NCBI GenBank assembly: GCA_020055645.1
Contig: CM034546.1
Coordinates: 82,770,001 to 82,834,000 of the forward strand
Direction: 5' to 3'
From: Tomocerus qinae
Lineage: Eukaryota > Arthropoda > Collembola > Entomobryomorpha > Tomoceridae
Length of the DNA stretch: 64,000 nucleotides
Positions 11,712 through 24,800 of the stretch are shown here, piece by piece; position 1 is the first letter of the stretch; each line of letters opens with the position of its first letter. The notes under the pieces were generated by a model. That model searched no databases. It saw only the letters and a list, made by a program, of their open reading frames with translations, and had not been told where the DNA came from. The translations under genes and the position numbers were made by a program.

Positions 11712-11811
11712 NNNNNNNNNNNNNNNNNNNNNNNNNNNNNNNNNNNNNNNNNNNNNNNNNNNNNNNNNNNNNNNNNNNNNNNNNNNNNNNNNNNNNNNNN
11801 NNNNNNNNNNN
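11712..11811. other. 100-N assembly gap
   Basis: Exactly 100 undetermined bases, the usual placeholder for a scaffold gap of unknown size. The satellite monomers point one way before it and the other way after it. Confidence 0.99.
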
Positions 11812-14800
11812 ATTTTTTTGAGCTTGTACGAGGAGACCAAAAACCTTAGTAATATAACATTAATAAAGACTAGATACTTGAAAAAAATCATTTTTTTGAG
11901 CTTGTACGAGGAGACCAAAAACCTTAGTAATATAACGTTTATTTAGAGAAACACTTGAAAAAAATCATTTTTTTGAGCTTGTACGAGGAGCCCAAAAACC
12001 TTAGTAATATAACATTAATAAAGACTAGACACTTGAAAAAAATCATTTTTTTGAGCTTGTACGAGGAGACCATAAACCTTAGTAATATAACATTAATAAA
12101 GACTAGACACTTGAAAAAAATCATTTTTTTGAGCTTGTACGAGGAGACCAAAAACCTTAGTAATATAACGTTTATTTAGAGAACCACTTGAAAAAAATCA
12201 TTTTTTTGAGCTTGTACGAGGAGACCATAAACCTTAGTAATAAAACATTAATGAAGACTAGACACTTGAAAAAAATCATTTTTTTGAGCTTGTACGAGGA
12301 GACCAAAAACCTTAGTAATATAACATTAATGAAGACTAGACACTTGAAAAAAATCATTTTTTTGAGCTTGTACGAGGAGACCAAAAACATTAGTAATATA
12401 ACGTCTATTTAGAGAACTACTTGAAAAAAATCATTTTTTTGAGCTTGTACGAGGAGACCAAAAACCTTAGTAATATAGCGTTTATTTAGAGAAACACTTG
12501 AAAAAAATCATTTTTTGAGCTTGTACGAGGAGACCATAAACCTTAGTAATAAAACATTAATAAAGACTAGACACTTGAAAAAAATCATTTTTTTGAGCTT
12601 GTACGAGGAGCCCAAAAACCTTAGTAATATAACATTAATAAAGACTAGACACTTGAAAAAAATCATTTTTTTGAGCTTGTACGAGGAGACCAAAAACCTT
12701 AGTAATATAACGTCTATTTATAGAACCACTTGAAAAAAATCATTTTTTTGAGCTTGTACGAGGAGACCATAAACCTTAGTAATATAACATTAATAAAGAC
12801 TAGACACTTGAAAAAAATCATTTTTTTGAGCTTGTACGAGGAGACCAAAAACCTTAGTAATATAACATTAATAAAGACTAGACACTTGAAAAAAATCATT
12901 TTTTTGAGCTTGTACGAGGAGACCATAAACCTTAGTAATATAACATTAATAAAGACTAGACACTTGAAAAAAATCATTTTTTTGAGTTTGTACGAGGAGA
13001 CCAAAAACCTTAGTAATATAACGTTTATTTAGAGAACCACTTGAAAAAAATCATTTTTTTGAGCTTGTACGAGGAGACCAAAAACCTTAGTAATATAACA
13101 TTAATAAAGACTAGACACTTGAAAAAAATCATTTTTTTGAGCTTGTACGAGGAGACCAAAAACCTTAGTAATATAACATTAATAAAGACTAGACACTTGT
13201 AAAAAATCATTTTTTTGAGCTTGTACGAGGAGACCATAAACCTTAGTAATATAACATTAATAAAGACTAGACACTTGAAAAAAATCATTTTTTTGAGCTT
13301 GTACGAGGAGACCAAAAACCTTAGTAATATAACATTAATGAAGACTAGACACTTGAAAAAAATCATTTTTTTGAGCTTGTACGAGGAGACCAAAAACCTT
13401 AGTAATATAACATTAATGAAGACTAGACACTTGAAAAAAATCATTTTTTTGAGCTTGTACGAGGAGACCAAAAACCTTAGTAATATAACGTCTATTTAGA
13501 GAGATACTTGAAAAAAATCATTTTTTTGAGCTTGTACGAGGAGACCATAAACCTTAGTAATATAGCGTTTATTTAGAGAAACACTTGAAAAAAATCATTT
13601 TTTGAGCTTGTACGAGGAGACCATAAACCTTAGTAATATAACATTAATAAAGACTAGACACTTGAAAAAAATCATTTTTTTGAGCTTGTACGAGGAGCCC
13701 AAAAACCTTAGTAATATAACATTAATAAAGACTAGACACTTGAAAAAAATCATTTTTTTGAGCTTGTACGAGGAGACCAAAAACCTTAGTAATATAACAT
13801 TAATAAAGACTAGACACTTGAAAAAAATCATTTTTTTGAGCTTGTACGAGGAGACCAAAAACCTTAGTAATATAACGTTTATTTAGAGAACCACTTGAAA
13901 AAAATCATTTTTTGAGCTTGTACGAGGAGACCATAAACCTTAGTAATATAACATTAATAAAGACTAGACACTTGAAAAAATCATTTTTTTGAGCTTGTAC
14001 GAGGAGCCCAAAAACCTTAGTAATATAACATTAATAAAGACTAGACACTTGAAAAAAATCATTTTTTTGAGCTTGTACGAGGAGACCAAAAACCTTAGTA
14101 ATATAACGTTTATTTAGAGAAACACTTGAAAAAAATCATTTTTTTGAGCTTGTACGAGAAGACCATAAACCTTAGTAATATAACATTAATAAAGACTAGA
14201 CACTTGAAAAAATCATTTTTTTGAGCTTGTACGAGGAGCCCAAAAACCTTAGTAATATAACATTAATAAAGACTAGACACTTGAAAAAATCATTTTTTTG
14301 AGCTTGTACGAGGAGACCAAAAACCTTAGTAATATAACATTAATGAAGACTAGACACTTGAAAAAAATCATTTTTTTGAGCTTGTACGAGGAGACCAAAA
14401 ACCTTAGTAATATAACGATTATTTAGAGAACCACTTGAAAAAATCATTTTTTTGAGCTTGTACGAGGAGACCAAAAACCTTAGTAATATAACATTAATGA
14501 AGACTAGACACTTGAAAAAAATCATTTTTTTGAGCTTGTACGAGGAGACCAAAAACCTTAGTAATATAACGTCTATTTAGAGAACCACTTGAAAAAAATC
14601 ATTTTTTGAGCTTGTACGTAGAGACCATAAACCTTAGTAATATAACATTAATAAAGACTAGACACTTGAAAAAAATCATTTTTTTGAGCTTGTACGAGGA
14701 GACCAAAAACATTAGTAATATAACATTAATAAAGACTAGACACTTGAAAAAATCATTTTTTTGAGCTTGTACGAGGAGACCATAAACCTTAGTAATATAA

Positions 14801-17800
14801 CATTAATAAAGACTAGACACTTGAAAAAAATCATTTTTTTGAGCTTGTACGAGGAGACCAAAAACCTTAGTAATATATCGTCTATTTATAAAACCACTTG
14901 AAAAAAATCATTTTTTTGAGCTTGTACGAGGAGACCATAAACCTTAGTAATATAACATTAATAAAGACTAGACACTTGAAAAAAATCATTTTTTTGAGTT
15001 TGTACGAGGAGACCAAAAACCTTAGTAATATAACATTAATGAAGACTAGACACTTGAAAAAAATCATTTTTTTGAGCTTGTACGAGGAGACCAAAAACCT
15101 TAGTAATATAACGTCTATTTAGAGAGATACTTGAAAAAAATCATTTTTTTGAGCTTGTACGAGGAGACCATAAACCTTAGTAATATAACATTAATAAAGA
15201 CTAGACACTTGAAAAAAATCATTTTTTTGAGTTTGTACGAGGATACCAAAAACCTTAGTAATATAACATTAATGAAGACTAGACACTTGAAAAAAATCAT
15301 TTTTTTGAGTTTGTACGAGGAGACCAAAAACATTAGTAATATAACGTCTATTTAGAGAACCACTTGAAAAAAATCATTTTTTTGAGCTTGTACGAGGAGA
15401 CCAAAAACCTTAGTAGTATAACATTAATGAAGACTAGACACTTGAAAAAAATCATTTTTTTGAGCTTGTACGAGCAGACCATAAACCTTAGTAATATAAC
15501 ATTAATAAAGACTAGACACTTGAAAAAAATCATTTTTTTGAGCTTGTACGAGGAGACCAAAAACCTTAGTAATATAACGTTTATTTAGAGAAACACTTGA
15601 AAAAAATCATTTTTTTGAGCTTGTACGAGGAGCCCAAAATCCTTAGTAATATAACATTAACAAAGACTAGACACTTGAAAAAAATCATTTTTTTGAGCTT
15701 GTACGAGGAGACCATAAACCTTAGTAATATAACATTAATAAAGACTAGACACTTGAAAAAAATCATTTTTTTGAGCTTGTACGAGGAGACCAAAAACCTT
15801 AGTAATATAACATTAATGAAGACTAGACACTTGAAAAAAATCATTTTTTTGAGCTTGTACGAGGAGACCAAAAACCTTAGTAATATAACATTAATAAAGA
15901 CTAGACACTTGAAAAAAATCATTTTTTTGAGCTTGTACGAGGAGACCAAAAACCTTAGTAATATAACGTCTATTTAGAGAACCACTTGAAAAAAATCATT
16001 TTTTGAGCTTGTACGAGGAGACCATAAACCTTAGTAATATAACATTAATAAAGACTAGACACTTGAAAAAAATCATTTTTTTGAGCTTGTACGAGGAGAC
16101 CAAAAACCTTAGTAATATAACATTAATGAAGACTAGACACTTGAAAAAAATCATTTTTTGAGCTTGTACGAGGAGACCATAAACCTTAGTAATAAAACAT
16201 TAATAAAGACTAGACACTTGAAAAAAATCATTTTTTTGAGCTTGTACGAGGAGCCCAAAAACCTTAGTAATATAACATCTATTTAGAGAACCACTTGAAA
16301 AAAATCATTTTTTGAGCTTGTACGAGGAGACCAAAAACCTTAGTAATATAACATTAATGAAGACTAGACACTTGAAAAAAATCATTTTTTTGAGCTTGTA
16401 CGAGGAGACCAAAAACCTTAGTAATATATCGTCTATTTATAAAACCACTTGAAAAAAATCATTTTTTTGAGCTTGTACGAGGAGACCATAAACCTTAGTA
16501 ATATAACATTAATAAAGACTAGACACTTGAAAAAAATCATTTTTTTGAGCTTGTACGAGGAGCCCAAAAACCTTAGTAATATAACATTAATAAAGACTAG
16601 ACACTTGAAAAAAATCATTTTTTTGAGCTTGTACGAGGATACCAAAAACCTTAGTAATATAACATTAATGAAGACTAGACACTTGAAAAAAATCATTTTT
16701 TTGAGCTTGTACGAGGAGACCAAAAACCTTAGTAATATAACATTAATAAAGACTAGACACTTGAAAAAAATCATTTTTTTGAGCTTGTATGAGGAGACCA
16801 AAAACCTTAGTAATATAACATTAATAAAAACTAGACACTTGAAAAAATCATTTTTTTGAGCTTGTACGAGGAGACCAAAAACCTTAGTAATATAACGTTA
16901 ATAAAGACTAGACACTTGAAAAAAATCATTTTTTTGAGCTTGTACGAGGAGCCCAAAAACCTTAGTAATATAACATTAACAAAGACTAGACACTTGAAAA
17001 AAATCATTTTTTTGAGCTTGTACGAGGAGACCAAAAACCTTAGTAATATAACGTTTATTTAAAGAAACACTTGAAAAAAATCATTTTTTGAGCTTGTACG
17101 AGGAGACCATAAATCTTAGTAATATAACATTAATAAAGACTAGACACTTGAAAAAAATCATTTTTTGAGCTTGTACGAGGAGACCATAAACCTTAGTAAT
17201 ATAACATTAATAAAGACTAGACACTTGAAAAAAATCATTTTTTTGAGCTTGTACGAGGAGACCAAAAACATTAGTAATATAAAGTCTATTTAGAGAACCA
17301 CTTGAAAAAAATCATTTTTTTGAGCTTGTACGAGGAGACCATAAACCTTAGTAATATAACATTAATAAAGACTAGAAACTTGAAAAAAATCATTTTTTTG
17401 AGCTTGTACGAGGAGACCATAAACCTTAGTAATATAACATTAATAAAGACTAGACACTTGAAAAAAATCATTTTTTTGAGCTTGTACGAGGAGCCCAAAA
17501 ACCTTAGTAATATAACATTAATAAAGACTAGACACTTGAAAAAAATCATTTTTTTGAGCTTGTACGAGAAGACCATACACCTTAGTAATATAACATTAAT
17601 AAAGACTAGACACTTGAAAAAAATCATTTTTTTGAGCTTGTACGAGGAGACCAAAAACCTTAGTAATATAACGTTTATTTAGAGAACCACTTGAAAAAAA
17701 TCATTTTTTGAGCTTGTACGAGGAGACCATAAACCTTAGTAATATAACATTAATAAAGACTAGACACTTGAAAAAAATCATTTTTTTGAGCTTGTACGAG

Positions 17801-18768
17801 GAGACCAAAAACCTTAGTAATATAACGTTAATAAAGACTAGACACTTGAAAAAAATCATTTTTTTGAGCTTGTACGAGGAGACCATAAACCTTAGTAATA
17901 TAACATTAATAAAGACTAGACACTTGAAAAAAATCATTTTTTTGAGGTTGTACGAGGAGACCAAAAACCTTAGTAATATAACGTTTATTTATAGAACCAC
18001 TTGAAAAAAATCATTTTTTTGAGCTTGTACGAGGAGACCATAAACCTTAGTAATATAACATTAATAAAGACTAGACACTTGAAAAAAATCATTTTTTTGA
18101 GCTTGTACGAGGAGACCAAAACCTTAGTAATATAACATTAATAAAGACTAGACACTTGAAAAAAATCATTTTTTTGAGCTTGTACGAGGAGACCATAAAC
18201 CTTAGTAATATAACATTAATAAAGACTAGACACTTGAAAAAAATCATTTTTTTTGAGCTTGTACGAGGAGACCAAAAACCTTAGTAATATAACATTAATA
18301 AAGACTAGACACTTGAAAAAAATCATTTTTTTGAGCTTGTACGAGGAGACCAAAAACCTTAGTAATATAATTTCTATTTAGAGAACCACTTGAAAAAAAT
18401 CATTTTTTTGAGCTTGTACGAGGAGACCAAAACCTTAGTAATATAACGTCTATTTAGAGAACCACTTGAAAAAAATCATTTTTTGAGCTTGTACGAGGAG
18501 ACCATAAACCTTAGTAATATAACATTAATAAAGACTAGACACTTGAAAAAAATCATTTTTTTGAGCTTGTACGAGGATACCAAAAACCTTAGTAATATAA
18601 CATTAATAAAGACTAGACACTTGAAAAAAATCATTTTTTTGAGTTTGTACGAGGAGACCATAAACCTTAGTAATATAACATTAATAAAGACTAGACACTT
18701 GAAAAAAATCATTTTTTTGAGCTTGTACGAGGAGACCAAAAACCTTAGTAATATAACATTAATAAAGA

Positions 18769-18896
18769 CTAGAAAAAATCATTTTTTTGAGCTTGTACGA
18801 GGAGACCATAAAACCTTAGTAATATATTAATGAAGACTAGACACTTGAAAAAAATCATTTTTTGAAACCTTAGGAGACCAAAAATATTAATAATAT
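18769..18896 (-). repeat. Rearranged satellite monomers
   Basis: Register is lost here. One monomer lacks cacttg before the A-run, the next is missing part of its ttagtaatataac segment, and a third reads tttgaaaccttaggagacc, losing gcttgtacga. Normal monomers resume on both sides. It looks like a small patch of deletions left by unequal exchange or replication slippage. Confidence 0.7.
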
Positions 18897-21800
18897 AACA
18901 TTAATAAAGACTAGACACTTGAAAAAAATCATTTTTTTGAGCTTGTACGAGGAGACCATAAACCTTAGTAATATAACAATAATAAAGACTAGACTCTTGG
19001 AAAAAATCATTTTTTTGAGCTTGTACGAGGAGACTAAAAACCTTAGTTATATAACGTTTATTTAGAGAAACATGAAAAAAATCATTTTTTTGAGCTTGTA
19101 CGAGGAGCCCAAAAACCTTAGTAATATAACATTAACAAAGACTAGACACTTGAAAAAAATCATTTTTTTGAGCTTGTACGAGGAGACCAAAAACCTTAGT
19201 AATATAACATTAATAAAGACTAGACACTTGTAAAAAATCATTTTTTTGAGCTTGTACGAGGAGACCATAAACCTTAGTAATATAACATTAACAAAGACTA
19301 GACACTTGAAAAAAATCATTTTTTTGAGTTTGTACGAGGAGACCAAAAACCTTAGTAATATAACATTAATGAAGACTACACAATTGAAAAAAATCATTTT
19401 TTTGAGCTTGTACGAGGAGCCCAAAAACATTAGTAATATAAAGTCTATTTAAAGAACTACTTGAAAAAAATCATTTTTTAAGCTTGTACGAGGAGCCCAA
19501 AATCCTTAGTAATATAACATTAACAAAGACTAGACACTTGAAAAAAATCATTTTTTTGAGCTTGTACGAGGAGACCAAAAACCTTAGTAATATATCGTCT
19601 ATTTATAAAACCACTTGAAAAAAATCATTTTTTTGAGCTTGTACGAGGAGCCCAAAAACCTTAGTAATATAACATTAATAAAGACTAGACACTTGAAAAA
19701 AATCATTTTTTTGAGCTTGTACGCGAAGACCATACACCTTAGTAATAAAACATTAATAAAGACTAGACACTTGAAAAAAATCATTTTTTTGAGCTTGTAC
19801 GAGGAGACCAAAAACCTTAGTAATATAACGTTTTTTTAGAGAACCCCTTGAAAAAAATCATTTTTTGAGCTTGTACGTAGAGGCCATAAACCTTAGTAAT
19901 ATAACATTAATAAAGACTAGACACTTGAAAAAAATCATTTTTTTGAGCTTGTACGAGGAGACCAAAAACCTTAGTAATATAACGTTTATTTAGAGAACCA
20001 CTTGAAAAAAATCATTTTTTGAGCTTGTACGAGGAGACCATAAACCTTAGTAATAAAACATTAATAAAGACTAGACACTTGAAAAAAATCATTTTTTTGA
20101 GTTTGTACGAGGAGACCAAAAACCTTAGTAATATAACATTAATGAAGACTAGACACTTGAAAAAAATCATTTTTTTGAGCTTGTACGTAGAGACCATAAA
20201 CCTTAGTAATATAACATTAATAAAGACTAGACACTTGAAAAAAATCATTTTTTTGAGCTTGTACGAGGAGACCAAAAACCTTAGTATTATAACGTCTATT
20301 TAGAGAGATACTTGAAAAAAATCATTTTTTTGAGCTTGTACGAGGAGACCATAAACCTTAGTAATATAACATTAATAAAGACTAGACACTTGAAAAAAAT
20401 CATTTTTTTGAGCTTGTACGAGGAGACCATAAACCTTAGTAATATAACATTAATGAAGACTAGACACTTGAAAAAAATCATTTTTTGAGCTTGTACGAGG
20501 AGACCAAAAACATTAGTATTATAACGTCTATTTAGAGAGATACTTGAAAAAAATCATTTTTTAAGCTTGTACGAGGAGCCCAAAATCCTTAGTAATATAA
20601 CGTCTATTTAGAGAGATACTTGAAAAAAATCATTTTTTGAGCTTGTACGAGGAGACCATAAACCTTAGTAATATAACATTAATAAAGACTAGACACTTGA
20701 AAAAAATCATTTTTTTGAGCTTGTACGAGGAGACCAAAAACCTTAGTAATATAACATTAATGAAGACTAGACACTTGAAAAAAATCATTTTTTTGAGTTT
20801 GTACGAGGATACCAAAAACCTTAGTAATTTAACATTAATGAAGACTAGACACTTGAAAAAAATCATTTTTTTGAGCTTGTACGAGGAGCCCAAAAACCTT
20901 AGTAATATAACATTAATAAAGACTAGACACTTGAAAAAAATCATTTTTTTGAGCTTGTACGCGAAGACCATACACCTTAGTAATAAAACATTAATAAAGA
21001 CTAGACACTTTAAAAAAATCATTTTTTTGAGCTTGTACGAGGAGACCAAAAACCTTAGTAATATAACGTTTATTTAGAGAACCACTTGAAAAAAATCATT
21101 TTTTGAGCTTGTACGTAGAGGCCATAAACCTTAGTAATATAACATTAATAAAGACTAGACACTTGAAAAAAATCATTTTTTTGAGCTTGTACGAGGAGAC
21201 CAAAAACCTTAGTAATATAACGTTTATTTAGAGAACCACTTGAAAAAAATCATTTTTTTGCTTGTACGAGGAGACCATAAACCTTAGTAATAAAACATTA
21301 ATGAAGACTAGACACTTGAAAAAAATCATTTTTTTGAGTTTGTACGAGGAGACCAAAAACCTTAGTAATATAACATTATTGAAGACTAGACACTTCAAAA
21401 AAATCATTTTTTTGAGCTTGTACGTAGAGACCATAAACCTTAGTAATATAACATTAATAAAGACTAGACACTTGAAAAAAATCATTTTTTGAGCTTGTAC
21501 GAGGAGACCAAAAACATTAGTATTATAACGTCTATTTAGAGAGATACTTGAAAAAAATCATTTTTTTGAGCTTGTACGAGGAGACCATAAACCTTAGTAA
21601 TATAACATTAATAAAGACTAGACACTTGAAAAAAATCATTTTTTTGAGCTTGTACGAGAAGACCATACACCTTAGTAATATAACATTAATGAAGACTAGA
21701 CACTTGAAAAAAATCATTTTTTGAGCTTGTACGAGGAGACCAAAAACATTAGTATTATAACGTCTATTTAGAGAGATACTTGAAAAAAATCATTTTTTTG

Positions 21801-24800
21801 AGCTTGTACGAGGAGACCAAAAACCTTAGTAATATAGCGTTTATTTAGAGAAATACTTGAAAAAAAATCATTTTTTGAGCTTGTACGAGCAGACCATAAA
21901 CCTTAGTAATATAACATTAATAAAGACTACACACTAGAAAAAAATCATTTTTTTGAGTTTGTACGAGGATACCAAAAACCTTAGTAATTTAACATTAATG
22001 AAGACTAGACACTTGAAAAAAATCATTTTTTTGAGTTTGTACGAGGATACCAAAAACCTTAGTAATTTAACATTAATGAAGACTAGACACTTGAAAAAAA
22101 TCATTTTTTTGAGCTTGTACGAGGAGACCAAAAATATTAATAATATAACATTAATAAAGACTAGACACTTGAAAAAAATCATTTTTTTGAGCTTGTACGA
22201 GGAGACCATAAACCTTAGTAATATAACTATAATAAAGACTAGACTCTTGAAAAAAATCATTTTTTTGAGCTTGTACGAGGAGACTAAAAACCTTAGTTAT
22301 ATAACGTTTATTTAGAGAAACATTTGAAAAAAATCATTTTTTTGAGCTTGTACGAATAGCCCAAAAACCTTAGTAATATAACATTAACAAAGACTAGACA
22401 CTTGAAAAAAATCATTTTTTTGAGCTTGTACGAGGAGACCAAAAACCTTAGTAATATAACATTAATAAAGACTAGACACTTGTAAAAAATCATTTTTTTG
22501 AGCTTGTACGAGGAGACCATAAACCTTAGTAATATAACAATAATAAAGACTAGACACTTGAAAAAAATCATTTTTTTGAGTTTGTACGAGGAGACCAAAA
22601 ACCTTAGTAATATAACATTAATGAAGACTACACAATTGAAAAAAATCATTTTTTTGAGCTTGTACGAGGAGCCCAAAAACATTAGTAATATAAAGTCTAT
22701 TTAAAGAACTACTTGAAAAAAATCATTTTTTAAGCTTGTACGAGGAGCCCAAAATCCTTAGTAATATAACATTAACAAAGACTAGACACTTGAAAAAAAT
22801 CATTTTTTTGAGCTTGTACGAGGAGACCAAAAACCTTAGTAATATATCGTCTATTTATAAAACCACTTGAAAAAAATCATTTTTTTGAGCTTGTACGAGG
22901 AGACCATAAACCTTAGTAATATAACATTAATAAAGACTACACACTAGAAAAAAATCATTTTTTTGAGTTTGTACGAGGATACCAAAAACCTTAGTAATTT
23001 AACATTAATGAAGACTAGACACTTGAAAAAAATCATTTTTTTGAGTTTGTACGAGGAGACCAAAAACCTTAGTAATATAACATTAATGAAGACTACACAA
23101 TTGAAAAAAATCATTTTTTTGAGCTTGTACGAGGAGCCCAAAAACATTAGTAATATAAAGTCTATTTAAAGAACTACTTGAAAAAAATCATTTTTTGAGT
23201 TTGTACGAGGATACCAAAAACCTTAGTAATTTAACATTAATGAAGACTAGACACTTGAAAAAAATCATTTTTTTGAGCTTGTACGAGGAGACCAAAAACC
23301 TTAGTAATATAACATTAATAAAGACTAGACACTTGAAAAAAATCATTTTTTTGAGCTTGTACGAGGAGACCATAAACCTTAGTAATATAACAATAATAAA
23401 GACTAGACACTTGAAAAAAATCATTTTTTTGAGCTTGTACGAGGAGACTAAAAACCTTAGTTATATAACGTTTATTTAGAGAAACATTTGAAAAAAATCA
23501 TTTTTTTGAGCTTGTACGAGGAGACCAAAAACCTTAGTAATATAACATTAATAAAGACTAGACACTTGAAAAAAATCATTTTTTTGAGCTTGTACGAGGA
23601 GACCAAAACCTTAGTAATATAACGTCTATTTAGAGAACCACTTGAAAAAAATCATTTTTTTGAGCTTGTACGAGGAGACCATAAACCTTAGTAATATAAC
23701 ATTAATAAAGACTAGACACTTGAAAAAAATCATTTTTTTGAGTTTGTACGAGGAGACCAAAAACCTTAGTAATATAACATTAATGAAGACTACACAATTG
23801 AAAAAAATCATTTTTTTGAGCTTGTACGAGGAGCCCAAAAACATTAGTAATATAAAGTCTATTTAAAGAAGACTAGACACTTGAAAAAAATCAATTTTTA
23901 AGCTTGTACGAGGAGCCCAAAAACCTTAGTAATATAACATTAACAAAGACTAGACACTTGAAAAAAATCATTTTTTTGAGCTTGTACGAGGAGACCAAAA
24001 ACCTTAGTAATATATCGTCTATTTATAAAACTACTTGAAAAAAATCATTTTTTGAGCTTGTACGAGGAGACCAAAAACCTTAGTAATATAACATTAATAA
24101 AGACTAGACACTTGAAAAAAATCATTTTTTTGAGCTTGTACGAGGAGACCAAAAACCTTAGTATTATAGCGTTTATTTAGAGAACCACTTGAAAAAAAAT
24201 CATTTTTTGAGCTTGTACGAGGAGACCATAAACCTTAGTAATATAACATTAATAAAGACTAGACACTTGAAAAAAATCATTTTTTTGAGCTTGTACGAGG
24301 AGCCCAAAAACCTTAGTAATATAACATTAATAAAGACTAGACACTTGAAAAAAATCATTTTTTTGAGTTTGTACGAGAAGACCATACACCTTAGTAATAT
24401 AACATTAATAAAGACTAGACACTTGAAAAAAATCATTTTTTTGAGCTTGTACGAGGAGACCAAAAACCTTAGTAATATAACGTCTATTTAGAGAACCCCT
24501 TGAAAAAAATCATTTTTTTGAGCTTGTACGAGGAGACCATAAACCTTAGTAATATAACATTAATAAAGACTAGACACTTGAAAAAAATCATTTTTTTGAG
24601 CTTGTACGAGGAGACCAAAAACCTTAGTAATATAACGTTTATTTAGAGAACCACTTGAAAAAAATCATTTTTTTGAGCTTGTACGAGGAGACCATAAACC
24701 TTAGTAATATAACATTAACAAAGACTAGACACTTGAAAAAAATCATTTTTTTGAGCTTGTACGAGGAGACCAAAAACCTTAGTAATATAACATTAATAAA

